The position numbers and the translations under genes were made by a program. A stretch of DNA of 64,000 nt from CAVXDY01 sp963760715 (GTDB lineage Bacteria > Actinomycetota > Thermoleophilia > Miltoncostaeales > Miltoncostaeaceae), in contig CAVXDY010000003.1 in NCBI GenBank assembly GCA_963760715.1, positions 682,001 to 746,000 of the forward strand, read 5' to 3'. Within the stretch, counting starts at the first letter, position 1. Every line of letters begins with the position of its first letter. Below, piece after piece: positions 8,430 through 20,078 of the stretch. The notes below the pieces were generated by a model. That model was not told the origin of the DNA. It saw only the letters and a program-made list of their open reading frames with translations, and ran no database searches.

Positions 8430-9224
8430 TCAGGGAGTGAGGTCCCTCCGGCCCACCAGCACCAGGGCGGCGACGGTCGCCACCGCGGCGAGGCCCGCGA
8501 GCGCCAGCATGTCGGCCGCGCCGAGGGAGCCGGTGCGGAGCACCTCGGGGGGATCGAGGTAATGGAACACCGAGAGCGGCCCCAGCGGCTCGGCCACCGA
8601 CCAGACCTGGGCGAGGTAGTCGATGGCGTAGGAGATCACCAGGAAGCCGGTGGCCCAGCCCACCGCCCGGCCGCCGTTGCGCTCCATCGAGGCCACCAGC
8701 AGCGTCACGCAGCCCACGGCCAGGAACATCGCGAACCCGCCCAGCAGGGCCAGGGCCAGCGGTCCCGGGTCCACCGGGGCCAGGTCCTCCACCGAGACGG
8801 ACGCGGCGAGCCCGCCGAGGTAGCCGCCGGCCACCACCGCCGCCAGCCCGGTGGCCATGGCCAGCGCGTGGGCGCCCAGCCATTCGGCGGGCGGCAGGGG
8901 GCGCGAGAGCACCAGCTCCGCGGTGCCGTCCTCGGCCTCCCGCGCCGGGGTCGCCCCCATCGAGATCGCCACCGCGGCCTGCAGCGCGAGGGCCACCGGG
9001 TGCAGGTAGCCGGAGCCCGCCCAGCCGGTCGCGCTGCCCAGGTCGGCGCTCCCGGCCAGGGCGCGCAGCGCGGGCGGAAGGGCGTCCAGGAGCCGGCGCA
9101 CCGCGTTCTGGTCGACCGACGCGTAGGAGAGCCCCACGACGAGCTCGAAGAGCGCGAAGCCGATCGCCAGCAGCACGATGCGCACCCAGGCGCGCTCCAG
9201 GGCGAGCGCGTAGGTGGTCCTCAC
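8430..9224 (-). CDS. ABC transporter permease, six-helix ABC-2-like
   Basis: The 264-residue protein has six predicted membrane helices: residues about 14-33, 68-85, 105-128, 140-163, 170-190 and 225-245. This suits a small permease of the ABC-2/NatB type that pairs with a separate ATPase. The cytoplasmic loop REAEDGTAELVLSRPLP after the second helix matches the ABC-2 motif in which DG(T/S) precedes L-L-x-x-P-[IV]. The GTG start at 9224 overlaps the ATPase stop as GTGA, so the two make one exporter. The substrate is unknown; drugs, lipids or antimicrobial peptides are typical for the family. Confidence 0.85.
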   Translation of the reverse strand: MRTTYALALERAWVRIVLLAIGFALFELVVGLSYASVDQNAVRRLLDALPPALRALAGSADLGSATGWAGSGYLHPVALALQAAVAISMGATPAREAEDGTAELVLSRPLPPAEWLGAHALAMATGLAAVVAGGYLGGLAASVSVEDLAPVDPGPLALALLGGFAMFLAVGCVTLLVASMERNGGRAVGWATGFLVISYAIDYLAQVWSVAEPLGPLSVFHYLDPPEVLRTGSLGAADMLALAGLAAVATVAALVLVGRRDLTP

Positions 9225-10120
9225 GTGGCGGGGCCGTCCGAGTAGAGCTCCCGGAAGGCGTCCTCCAGGCTCGCCCGCTCGATGGTGACCTCCTCCACCG
9301 GCAGCGCCGCCAGCGCGGCCAGCAGCGGCGCCGGGTCGCCCGAGAGCGAGAAGCGATGCCGGCGACCCTGCACCTCCGGCGGGCCCACGCCCGCCGCGGC
9401 GTAGCGGGACGGGTCCACCTCCCGCGCGAAGCGCACCTCCACGCGCCTCGTGCGCGAGCCCACCAGGTCGCTGAGCGGCCCGGCCACCAGCAGCCGGCCG
9501 TGGCGGACCATGGCCACCCGGTCGCACAGCTCCTCGACCTCGGCCAGGACGTGGCTGGAGAAGAACACGGTGCGTCCGGCCCGCGCGCGGCCCGCGAGCC
9601 ACTCGAGGAGGCGGCCCTGCACGACCGGGTCGAGGCCGCTGGTGGGCTCGTCCAGGATCGCCAGCGGCGGGTCGTGCTGGAGCGCCGCCACGAGCCCCAG
9701 CTTCTGCTTCATGCCGCGCGAGTACTCGCGCACCCGCCGGCGCAGGTCGGCCGCCTCCAGGTCGAGCAGGTCGAGCAGCCGGTCCCGCAGGGCGGGCGGA
9801 CGGGGGTGCAGCCGGCCGAGCGCCTCCAGCGTGCGGCGTCCCGTGAGCCCGCCGTAGAGACCGAGCTCGCCCGGGAGGTAGCCCACCTGGGCGAGCGCCC
9901 CCATCCGGTCGCGCCCGAGGTCATGGCCCATCACCGACACCGCGCCCGAGGTGGGCCGGATCAGCCCGAGGGCGAGGCGGATGAAGGTGGTCTTGCCGGC
10001 GCCGTTCGGCCCCAGGAACCCGAAGCACTCCCCGGGAGCGATCGAGAGGTCGATGCCCTGCACGCCCACCGCGCGCCCGTACAGTCTGGTGAGGCCAACG
10101 GCCTCGATCGCCCCATCCAC
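9221..10120 (-). CDS. ABC transporter ATP-binding protein
   Basis: This is the ATPase subunit of a two-gene exporter, 299 residues. It has the Walker A motif GPNGAGKTT near residue 37, a Q loop in VGYLPGELGLYG, the ABC signature in YSRGMKQKLGLVAAL, Walker B LAILDEPTSGLDP and the switch histidine in VFFSSHVLAEVE. The signature YSRGMKQ and the C-terminal domain of about 80 residues after the core are typical of CcmA/DrrA-like ATPases that work with ABC-2 permeases, here the coupled downstream gene. Little intergenic space separates it from the divergent frameshifted gene at 10144. Confidence 0.93.
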   Translation of the reverse strand: MDGAIEAVGLTRLYGRAVGVQGIDLSIAPGECFGFLGPNGAGKTTFIRLALGLIRPTSGAVSVMGHDLGRDRMGALAQVGYLPGELGLYGGLTGRRTLEALGRLHPRPPALRDRLLDLLDLEAADLRRRVREYSRGMKQKLGLVAALQHDPPLAILDEPTSGLDPVVQGRLLEWLAGRARAGRTVFFSSHVLAEVEELCDRVAMVRHGRLLVAGPLSDLVGSRTRRVEVRFAREVDPSRYAAAGVGPPEVQGRRHRFSLSGDPAPLLAALAALPVEEVTIERASLEDAFRELYSDGPAT

Positions 10121-10143
10121 AGCCCCAGAGGCTAGACGAGCCC

Positions 10144-10768
10144 ATGCACCTCACCTTCACGTACGAGCACGACTGGGGCACCGGCTGGATCGCCGCCGAG
10201 CCGCCCGCCATGGAGCGAGCCTCGCACGCCCTGGCCCACGAGGGCGGCGTCTGGCTGGTGGACCCCGTTCGACGGGGACGGCCTGCACGAGCGGATCGCG
10301 GCGCTGGGCGAGGTGCGGGGCGTGCTCCAGCTCCTCGACCGCCATCAGCGCGACGCCGCGGCCCTCGCCGCCCGCTACCGGGTGCCCCGTATCGAGACCC
10401 CCTTCCACGGCCTGCCGGGCACCCCGTTCCAGACCATCGGGCTCACCCACCGTAGGCGCTGGCGGGAGGTGGCGCTCTGGTGGCCCGGGCCGGCGGTCCT
10501 CGTGGTGACCGAGGCGCTCGGCACGACCGCGTTCTTCGCCGCTCCCGGCGAGCGCGTGGGCGTCCACGCCCTCCTGCGCCTCACCCCGCCGCACCGCCTG
10601 ACCGGGATCCCCGCCCGCCACCTCCTGGTGGGGCACGGGCCCCCGCTGGAGGGGGACGACGTCCCCGAGCAGGTCGCCCGCGCGGTGACGCGCAGCCGCC
10701 GGGACATGCCGAAGCTGCTGATCGGCATGGCGCGCGCGGTGCGCGCCTCCCGCTCGTCCTCGACCTGA
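10144..10768 (+). pseudogene. Conserved hypothetical protein (about 207 aa) interrupted by a one-base frameshift
   Basis: Translation from the ATG at 10144 gives MHLTFTYEHDWGTGWIAAE and continues to GGVWLVDPV near 10267. The coding signal then moves to the +1 frame, which reads DGDGLHERIAALGEVRGVLQ and runs to the stop at 10766-10768. Reading gttcgac as gtcgac, one base fewer at 10267-10271, would restore a single 207-residue protein. The continuous hydrophobic pattern and GC-rich third positions on both sides support one disrupted gene. I do not know the function. The LLDRHQRDAAALA segment and the compact alpha/beta layout recall short metallo-hydrolase-like actinobacterial proteins, but no metal motif is seen. 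It may be a true lesion or a sequence error. Confidence 0.7.
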
Positions 10769-10771
10769 TGG

Positions 10772-12034
10772 CTAGCCGGGAAGCCGCCCCGCGGCCTCCG
10801 TGGCCCCCCGCAGCCACGCCGCGTGGCCGGCGGTGAGCCGGCCCTCCGCGAGGCGCCACGACCAGTTGCCGTGGCGCGTGCCCGGCGTGTTCAGCCGGGC
10901 CTCGTCCCCCAGCCCCAGCAGGTCCTGCACGGGCACGATCGCGAGGCCCGCCGGCGAGGAGAGCGCCAGCCGCACGATCAGCCGGTGCGGAGGCTCGCCG
11001 GCGATGCCCGCGGCGGCGGCGGCGGCCGTGGCCGCCTGTCGCGTCGCGTCGGAGGCCGTCCCCCACCATCCGGCCGCCGTCTGGTTGTCGTGGGTGCCCG
11101 AGTAGACGACCGCGTGGCGCACGTGGTTCTCGAGGCGGTGGGTGTTGCCCGGGCTGCCCTCGAAGGCGAACTGGATGACGCGCATGCCGGGCAGCCCCAG
11201 CCGCGCCATCAGCACGCGCACCGGCGCGGTGATGACCCCCAGGTCCTCGGCCACCAGCGACAGCGCTCCGAGCTGCGCCCGGGCGGCGTCGATGACCTCG
11301 GCGCCCGGCCCCCGCCGCCAGCTCCCGGACCGCGCCGTGCGGGCGCCGCGCGGCACCCCCCACCAGGCCACGAAGGCCCGGAAGTGGTCGATCCTGAGGG
11401 AGTCGAACAGCTCACGGGAGCGGCGCAGGCGCTCGATCCACCACCGGTACCCCTCGGCGCGCATGGCCGCCCAGTCGTAGGTGGGGTTGCCCCAGAGCTG
11501 GCCGTCGGCCGTGAACGCGTCCGGGGGCACCCCGGCGACCGAGTCGGACCGGAACAGGCCGGGATGCGCCGCGACGTCGGCTCCCCGGGGGGCGACGTAG
11601 AAGGGCAGGTCGCCCAGGATGCGGACGCCGCGGGAAGCTGCGTGATCACGCAACGACCGCCATTCGCGGTCCACGCGCACCTGGTCCTCGAGCGCGCCGG
11701 GGCCGGCGGCGCGCGCCCAGTCGTCGATCCAGTAGCCGTTGCGCTCGCGGAAGTCGGCGACCTCCGCGGCGCTCACCGCGGCCCGGGGGGCCGCCAGGTA
11801 GCCCGCCCAGCCGGCGAACGCCGACCGGCTCGCGTAGGGCGAGCCATAGCGGTCGGGCGGCGTGATCGGCAGCACCTGCCACCACGCCTGCCCCGCGTCG
11901 GCGAGCCAGTTGACGAACGCCAAGGCGCCGGGGCCCAGGCGACCGTCCGGAAGGGACGCGACGGGCAGCAGCACCCCGGCGCGGCGTGGAGCGGTGGGGT
12001 CGTCCCCGGGCGGGGGGGGTGTCGCACGCGACAT
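10772..12034 (-). CDS. malQ: 4-alpha-glucanotransferase (amylomaltase, GH77)
   Basis: MalQ moves alpha-1,4-glucan segments between malto-oligosaccharides and releases glucose. The 420-residue protein contains GVLLPVASLP, the substrate loop ADAGQAWWQVLPITPP, the nucleophile region SLRIDHFRAF (Asp), the acid/base region LVAEDLGVIT (Glu) and the third carboxylate in YSGTHDNQT. It is short for the family (often about 480-500 residues). The segment before RGVRILGDLPFYVA is compressed, but all catalytic carboxylates are present. The ATG at 12034 is chosen over an upstream in-frame ATG because the conserved N terminus follows at once. It is divergent from glgE with only about 20 nt between starts, so their promoters must overlap neighbouring coding DNA. 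Confidence 0.92.
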   Translation of the reverse strand: MSRATPPPPGDDPTAPRRAGVLLPVASLPDGRLGPGALAFVNWLADAGQAWWQVLPITPPDRYGSPYASRSAFAGWAGYLAAPRAAVSAAEVADFRERNGYWIDDWARAAGPGALEDQVRVDREWRSLRDHAASRGVRILGDLPFYVAPRGADVAAHPGLFRSDSVAGVPPDAFTADGQLWGNPTYDWAAMRAEGYRWWIERLRRSRELFDSLRIDHFRAFVAWWGVPRGARTARSGSWRRGPGAEVIDAARAQLGALSLVAEDLGVITAPVRVLMARLGLPGMRVIQFAFEGSPGNTHRLENHVRHAVVYSGTHDNQTAAGWWGTASDATRQAATAAAAAAGIAGEPPHRLIVRLALSSPAGLAIVPVQDLLGLGDEARLNTPGTRHGNWSWRLAEGRLTAGHAAWLRGATEAAGRLPG

Positions 12035-12054
12035 GTTCGGGAAAGCTACGCTGC

Positions 12055-13977
12055 GTGCGCCTCGTGCCCGTCTCCATTCCCCGCACGCCGCCATCGCGCC
12101 TTCAGATCCACGACGTCGGGCCGACGGTGGACGGTGGCCGGTACCCCGTGAAGCGCACCCTCGGTGATCCCGTGGTCGTCGCGTGCGACCTCGTGCGGGA
12201 CGGCCACGAGCAGCTCCGGGCCGTCGTGCGGCACCGTCCGCCGGGGACCAGCGGGTTCCTCGAGGAGCCGATGTCGCAGCTCGGCCCGGACCGGTGGGAG
12301 GGGGCGTTCCCCACGGTCGCGCTGGGCCGTCACGGCTTCCAGGTCGAGGCCTGGGTGGACCCCTACGCGTCGTGGAGGAACGAGATCGAGCGCAAGCTGG
12401 CGGCCGGCCAGGAGGACCTCGAGAGCGAGCTCGAGGAGGGAGCGGTCCTGATCGAGGACGCCGCCGAGCGGCTCCGCGCGAGCGACCGCGCCGTGGTGTC
12501 GGAGGCGCTCCGCGCGATGCGCGCGCCGGGCCCCGTGGCCGAGCGCGCCGCCGCCGCCACCGCGCCGGCCGTGGCCGTGGCGCTGGCCCGCAGCACCGAG
12601 CGGCACGAGCGCCGGCGGTCGCCGACGTACGAGGTGGACGTCGACCGCGAGCGGGCGCGCGTCGGCGCGTGGTACGAGCTGTTCCCGCGCTCCTTCGGGG
12701 GCTTCGCCGGCGTGAGGGAGCAGCTCCCGCGGCTGGCCGAGCTGGGCTTCGACGTCGTCTACCTGCCGCCGATCCACCCGATCGGGATCACCCACCGCAA
12801 GGGGCGCAACAACGCCCCCCTCGCGGAGCCCGGCGACCCCGGAAGCCCGTGGGCGATCGGGGGCGAGGCGGGAGGGCACACGGCCGTGAACCCCGACCTC
12901 GGCACGCTGGCCGAGTTCGAGAGCCTGGTCATGGCGGCTCGGGAGAACGATCTGGAGATCGCCCTCGACTTCGCGATCCAGTGCTCGCCCGACCACCCCT
13001 GGCTTCGCGATCACCCCGACTGGTTCCACCGCCGGCCCGACGGCAGCCTGAAGTACGCCGAGAACCCGCCCAAGCGGTACCAGGACATCTACAACCTGAA
13101 CTTCGACAGCCCCGACTGGCGCGGCCTCTGGCAGGCGCTGCGGGAGGCGCTGATGTTCTGGGTGGAGCGCGGGGTGGGCATCTTCCGCGTGGACAACCCC
13201 CACACCAAGCCCACGGCCTTCTGGGAGTGGCTGATCGCCGACGTCCGCGAGGACTACCCCGACACGATCTTCCTGGCCGAGGCCTTCACCAGCGAGGCGC
13301 GGATGTACGAGCTCGCGAAGGCCGGCTTCAGCCAGTCGTACACCTACTTCACCTGGAAGAACTCGCGTGCCGAGCTGATCGACTACGTCACCGAGCTGGC
13401 CGGGCCCGTCTCGGAATTCTTCCGCCCGAACCTCTTCGTCAACACCCCCGACATCCTCCACGCCTACCTGCAGGACGGGGGGCGCCCCGCGTTCGAGGCG
13501 CGCCTGGTGCTGGCCGCAACCCTCTCGCCCAGCTACGGCATCTACTCGGGGTTCGAGAACCTGGAGGGCACCGCCGTCGCGGCCGGCAGCGAGGAGTACC
13601 TCGACTCCGAGAAGTACGAGATCAAGACGCGGGCGCTGGACGGGCCCCTGCTGCCGCTGGTGAGGCGCCTGAACGAGATCCGGCGAGGCTCGGAGCACCT
13701 GCGGCGCATCGACGTGCGCTTCCTCGACACGGCCAACGAGGCGCTGATCGCCTATGCCAAGGGCCGCGGCGAAGGGGCCATCATCGTCTGTGTGAACCTC
13801 GACCCGCACAACGCCCACGAGGGCCTCGTGATCCTTCCCAGCGACCTCGACCTGCCAGAGGCCTTCACCGCCCGCGACCTCGTGAGCGGCGAGGCGTTCC
13901 CGTGGGGCGTGGGCGGGAACTACGTGCGCCTGGATCCGGCGGTGGCCCCGATGCACGTGCTGCGGGTGGACCAGTGA
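12055..13977 (+). CDS. glgE: GlgE, alpha-1,4-glucan:maltose-1-phosphate maltosyltransferase
   Basis: GlgE (GH13_3) extends alpha-1,4-glucans with maltosyl units from maltose-1-phosphate, the committed step of the GlgE pathway. The 640-residue protein starts with the family pattern IHDVGPTVDGGRYPVKR. Catalytic motifs are GIFRVDNPHTKP (nucleophile Asp380) and IFLAEAFT (acid/base Glu). YLPPIHPIG and HRKGRNN mark the donor region. The C-terminal beta domain ends at HVLRVDQ. The GTG at 12055 is preferred, with the GTG at 12064 as alternative. A TACGCT hexamer at 12046 and no Shine-Dalgarno site suggest a near-leaderless start. Its stop overlaps the glgB start (GTGA). Maltose-1-phosphate should come from the treS-maltokinase fusion at 22.3-25.7 kb. 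Confidence 0.96.
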   Translation: MRLVPVSIPRTPPSRLQIHDVGPTVDGGRYPVKRTLGDPVVVACDLVRDGHEQLRAVVRHRPPGTSGFLEEPMSQLGPDRWEGAFPTVALGRHGFQVEAWVDPYASWRNEIERKLAAGQEDLESELEEGAVLIEDAAERLRASDRAVVSEALRAMRAPGPVAERAAAATAPAVAVALARSTERHERRRSPTYEVDVDRERARVGAWYELFPRSFGGFAGVREQLPRLAELGFDVVYLPPIHPIGITHRKGRNNAPLAEPGDPGSPWAIGGEAGGHTAVNPDLGTLAEFESLVMAARENDLEIALDFAIQCSPDHPWLRDHPDWFHRRPDGSLKYAENPPKRYQDIYNLNFDSPDWRGLWQALREALMFWVERGVGIFRVDNPHTKPTAFWEWLIADVREDYPDTIFLAEAFTSEARMYELAKAGFSQSYTYFTWKNSRAELIDYVTELAGPVSEFFRPNLFVNTPDILHAYLQDGGRPAFEARLVLAATLSPSYGIYSGFENLEGTAVAAGSEEYLDSEKYEIKTRALDGPLLPLVRRLNEIRRGSEHLRRIDVRFLDTANEALIAYAKGRGEGAIIVCVNLDPHNAHEGLVILPSDLDLPEAFTARDLVSGEAFPWGVGGNYVRLDPAVAPMHVLRVDQ

Positions 13978-16223
13978 GCCCCTCGGGGCGCCCCGCTCGC
14001 CCGCGCACGCCCGCTCCCAAGGGGGGCGGGGACGCGGCGTCGCCGGTCGCGGGCATCGAGCAGGACATCGCGGCGCTGGCCGCGCGCGACCACCACGAGC
14101 CGCACCGGGTGCTGGGCGCGCACATCGCGCCCGGGGGCGTGGCGATCCGCGCCTGGCGCCCCGACGCGAAGGCGGTGCGGGCGTTTCCGGAGGGCGCGGG
14201 GCCGGTGACGCTCGAGCACGCCGACTCCGGCCTCTTCGCCGCGCTGCTCCCGGGCGCCACGACGGTGCCGCGCTACGAGATCGAGGTGGAGTACGAGGGC
14301 GGCCACACCGTGCGCGCCCGCGATCCCTACTCGTTCCTGCCCACGGTGGGCGAGCTCGACCTGCACCTCGTGGGCGAGGGGCGCCACGCGGAGCTGTGGC
14401 AGAAGCTGGGCGCCCACCCGCGCGAGATCGACGGGACCGCGGGCACGTCCTTCGCCATCTGGGCGCCGGCGGCGCGCTCGGTGAGCGTGGTCGGCGACTG
14501 GAACGGCTGGGACGGCCGGGTGCACCCCATGCGCTCGCTGGGATCGTCGGGCGTCTGGGAGCTGTTCCTGCCCGGCGTGGAGCCGGGTAGCCGGTACAAG
14601 TACGAGATCCGCGGAGCCGACGGGTCGCTGCGCCTGAAGGCCGACCCCATGGCACAGGCGGCGGAGCGGCCTCCGCTGACGGCCTCCGAGGTGTTCCGCA
14701 GCGCCCACTCCTGGCGGGACGGCGACCGGATGGCGGAGCGGCTCCGGCGCCATCCGCACGCCGAGCCGGTGTCCATCTACGAGGTGCACCTGCCCTCCTG
14801 GCGCTGGAACCCCGAGCAGGGGAACCGCCCCCTCAGCTACGCCGAGCTGGGCGCGGAGCTGGGCGACTACGCCCGCGACATGGGCTTCACCCACGTGGAG
14901 CTGCTGCCCGTGATGGCCCATCCGTTCTCGGGCTCGTGGGGTTATCAGGTGACCTCCTACTTCGCGCCGACGCCCACCCTCGGCTCCCCGGACGACCTGC
15001 GCGAGATGGTCAACCGCCTGCACGAGCGGGGCATCGGCCTGATCCTCGACTGGGTGCCGGCGCACTTCCCGCGCGACGACTTCGCCCTCGCGCGCCTGGA
15101 CGGCACCGCCCTCTACGAGCACGAGGACCCGCGCCGGGGCGCCCATCCCGACTGGGGCACGCTGATCTTCAACTACGGGCGCAACGAGGTGCGCAACTTC
15201 CTGGTGGCCAGCGCCCTCTACTGGCTGCGGGAGTACCACGCGGACGGTCTGCGCGTGGACGCCGTGGCGTCGATGCTCTACCGCGACTACTCGCGCGCCG
15301 CCGGAGAGTGGGTCCCCAACGAGTACGGCGGACGCGAGGACCTCGAGGCGATCGGCTTCCTGCGGGAGCTGAACGAGATCACCCACGGCTACGAGCCCGG
15401 CGTGCTGATGGCCGCCGAGGAGTCGACCGCCTGGCCGGCGGTGTCGCGACCCACCTCCGAGGGCGGGCTGGGCTTCGACCTCAAATGGAACATGGGCTGG
15501 ATGCACGACACGCTCGACTACTTCGGCAAGGAGCCGGTGCACCGCAGCTACCACCACGACGAGCTCACCTTCAGCCTCGTCTACGCCTTCACCGAGCAGT
15601 TCGTGCTGCCGCTCTCCCACGACGAGGTCGTGCACGGCAAGGGCTCGCTGCTGGCGCGGATGCCGGGCGACGACTGGCAGAAGCACGCCAACCTGCGCGC
15701 GCTCTACGGCTACATGTGGGCGCATCCGGGCAAGAAGCTGCTGTTCATGGGCTGCGAGTTCGCGCAGGAGCAGGAGTGGAGCCACGAGCGCAGCCTCGAC
15801 TGGCACCTGCTCGAGCGCCCGCGCCACGCGGGAGTGCAGCGGCTGGTGCGCGACCTCAACCACCTCTACCGCGACGAGCCGGCCCTGTGGGAGCGGGACT
15901 CCCGGCCGGAGGGCTTCGGCTGGCTGGCGGTGGACGACCGCCACGACAACGTCGTCGCCTTCGCGCGCCAGTCGTCGGGGGGCCGGATCCTGGTGATGGC
16001 GGCCAACCTCTCACCCGTCCCCCGGCTCAACTACCACCTGCCCATGCCCCGGGGCGGCCGCTGGCGCGAGGTGCTGAACACCGACTCGGAGATCTACGGC
16101 GGGGCCAACCTGGGCAACCTCGGCGGGGTCAACGCGTCGTCGGGCCCCTTCCGGGATCAGCCGGCGTCCGCGCACCTGACCCTGCCCCCTCTCGCGGCCA
16201 TCTGGCTCTCGCCCGATGGCTGA
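13974..16223 (+). CDS. glgB: 1,4-alpha-glucan branching enzyme
   Basis: GlgB cuts alpha-1,4 chains and re-attaches them in alpha-1,6 linkage, giving a branched glucan. The 749-residue protein has an extra N-terminal N1 module (about 25-125), a CBM48 module (about 135-230, with SVVGDWNGWDGR), and a GH13_9 barrel with the nucleophile region GLRVDAVASMLY (Asp429), the acid/base region LMAAEEST (Glu482) and the third carboxylate in LPLSHDEVVHGKG. A C-terminal all-beta domain follows. Length and order match full-size bacterial GlgB. The GTG start overlaps the glgE stop (GTGA) and its end overlaps treZ by 8 nt, placing it in a tightly coupled five-gene run. Confidence 0.97.
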   Translation: MSPSGRPARPRTPAPKGGGDAASPVAGIEQDIAALAARDHHEPHRVLGAHIAPGGVAIRAWRPDAKAVRAFPEGAGPVTLEHADSGLFAALLPGATTVPRYEIEVEYEGGHTVRARDPYSFLPTVGELDLHLVGEGRHAELWQKLGAHPREIDGTAGTSFAIWAPAARSVSVVGDWNGWDGRVHPMRSLGSSGVWELFLPGVEPGSRYKYEIRGADGSLRLKADPMAQAAERPPLTASEVFRSAHSWRDGDRMAERLRRHPHAEPVSIYEVHLPSWRWNPEQGNRPLSYAELGAELGDYARDMGFTHVELLPVMAHPFSGSWGYQVTSYFAPTPTLGSPDDLREMVNRLHERGIGLILDWVPAHFPRDDFALARLDGTALYEHEDPRRGAHPDWGTLIFNYGRNEVRNFLVASALYWLREYHADGLRVDAVASMLYRDYSRAAGEWVPNEYGGREDLEAIGFLRELNEITHGYEPGVLMAAEESTAWPAVSRPTSEGGLGFDLKWNMGWMHDTLDYFGKEPVHRSYHHDELTFSLVYAFTEQFVLPLSHDEVVHGKGSLLARMPGDDWQKHANLRALYGYMWAHPGKKLLFMGCEFAQEQEWSHERSLDWHLLERPRHAGVQRLVRDLNHLYRDEPALWERDSRPEGFGWLAVDDRHDNVVAFARQSSGGRILVMAANLSPVPRLNYHLPMPRGGRWREVLNTDSEIYGGANLGNLGGVNASSGPFRDQPASAHLTLPPLAAIWLSPDG

Positions 16224-17945
16224 GGAGGCCGGCCCGCTGCCATGGGAGCGCCCCCTGGGGGCGCATCCCCAGGAGGACGGCACGACGCTCTTCCGCGTCT
16301 GGGCCCCCCGCGCGCAGGCGGCGGAGGTGGCGCTCCCCGGCGGGCGCGCGGCGCTCGGCGCCGCGGGGCGGGGCGTCTTCGAGGGGGTGGCGCCGGCCGT
16401 GGCGGGCGACGACTACCGCTACGTCCTCGACGGCGGCGATCCGCTGCCGGATCCCTGCTCCCGCTTCCAGCCGGAGGGGGTGCGCGGACCCTCGCGCGTG
16501 GTCGACACCGCCCGGTTCGCGTGGACCGACGACGCCTGGGCCGGACTCGACCACGGCCGCCTGGTCATCTACGAGATCCACGTGGGCACCTTCACGCCGG
16601 AGGGGACCCTCGCGGCGGCGGCCGCCCGCCTGGGAGAGCTGCGCGACCTGGGCGTGACCGCGGTGGAGCTGATGCCGCTCGCCACCTTCCCGGGAGAGCG
16701 CAACTGGGGCTACGACGGCCTCTACACCTGGGCCCCGCACCCGGCCTACGGCGGGCCCGAGGCCGTGGCCGCCTTCGTCAACGCGGCCCACGCGCACGGC
16801 ATCGCGGTGATCCACGACGTCGTCTACAACCACGTGGGACCCGGGTCCGAGGCCCTCGACGCCTTCGGCCCCTACTTCACGGATCGCCACGGCACGCCCT
16901 GGGGCCGCGCGATGAACTTCGACGACGCCGACTGCGGCGGGGTGCGCGAGTGGGCACTCCAGAACGCGCTCATGTGGCTGCGCGAGTACCGCATGGACGG
17001 GCTGCGCCTGGACGCCGTGCACGCGATCTACGACATGGGGGCGCGGCACCTGCTGGCCGAGCTGGCCGACCGGGCGCGGGACGCGTCGCCGCGGCCGGCG
17101 CTGCTGATCGCCGAGAGCGACCTCAACGATCCGCGCATCCTGCGACCCGGCGAGGCCGGCGGGTACGGCATCGGCGCCCAGTGGTACGACGACTTCCACC
17201 ACTCGCTGCACGCGCTCCTCACGGGCGAGCGCGACGGCTACTACGGGGACTTCGGCTCGGTGGAGGACCTGGCCACGGCCACGCGCCGGCCCTTCGTGTA
17301 CGACGGCCGCCACTCGGGGTTCCGCCGGCGGCGGCACGGCGCCCCGGCCGCCGACCGCCCGCCGGCCCAGTTCGTCGTCTACTCCCAGAACCACGACCAG
17401 GTGGGCAACCGCGCGGTGGGCGACCGGCCGCCGCCGGGGGTGCGCGCCCTGGCCGCCGCCTGGGTCATCCTCTCGCCCTACGTCCCGATGATCTTCATGG
17501 GCGAGGAGGACGGCTCGGACACGCCGTTCCAGTTCTTCACCGACCACATCGACCCGGCGATCGCCACGGCGACGCGGGACGGGCGGCGTGCCGAGTTCGC
17601 CGCCTTCGAGGGCTTCGACGGGGAGGTGCCCGACCCCCAGTCGCCCGAGACGTTCGCGCGCTCCACGCTGCGCCCGGGGGAGGGCGACCCCGCGATGCGC
17701 GACCTCTACCGGCGCCTGCTCGAGCTGCGCCGCGGCCTGCCCCAGGAGGCGCCGGAGGTGGAGTTCGACGAGGGCGCCGCGTGGATCGCCATGCGGCGCG
17801 GCGCCCTCCGGGTGCTCGGCAACTTCGGCGACCACGACGCGGAGGTGGCCGTGGAGGCGCGTGAGCTGGTGCTGGCGACCGATCCCGGCGCGGAGCTCCG
17901 CGACGGCCGCGTGCGGCTCCCCGCCCGGTCCGCGGCGGTGGCCCG

Positions 17946-17949
<4 letters not shown>
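16216..17949 (+). CDS. treZ: Malto-oligosyltrehalose trehalohydrolase
   Basis: TreZ releases trehalose from malto-oligosyltrehalose made by TreY. The 577-residue protein has a CBM48-like N-terminal domain (about 15-100), then the GH13_10 barrel opening with VIYEIHVGTFTPEGT. Catalytic residues are Asp266 in GLRLDAVHAI, Glu300 in LLIAESDLND and the Asp in YSQNHDQVGNR. A small beta domain closes the protein. FMGEEDGSDTPFQFF is characteristic of TreZ. The ATG at 16216 lies 8 nt inside glgB, and the stop overlaps the glgX start by 4 nt. Together with treY four genes on, it forms the glucan-to-trehalose route. Confidence 0.96.

Positions 17950-20074
<2,125 letters not shown>

Positions 20075-20078
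<4 letters not shown>

Noticed and set aside
12183..13970. Apparent N-terminal extension of GlgB over the whole of glgE
   Set aside because: The frame is open by chance because of high GC; GlgE motifs are in another frame. GlgB starts at the GTG at 13974.
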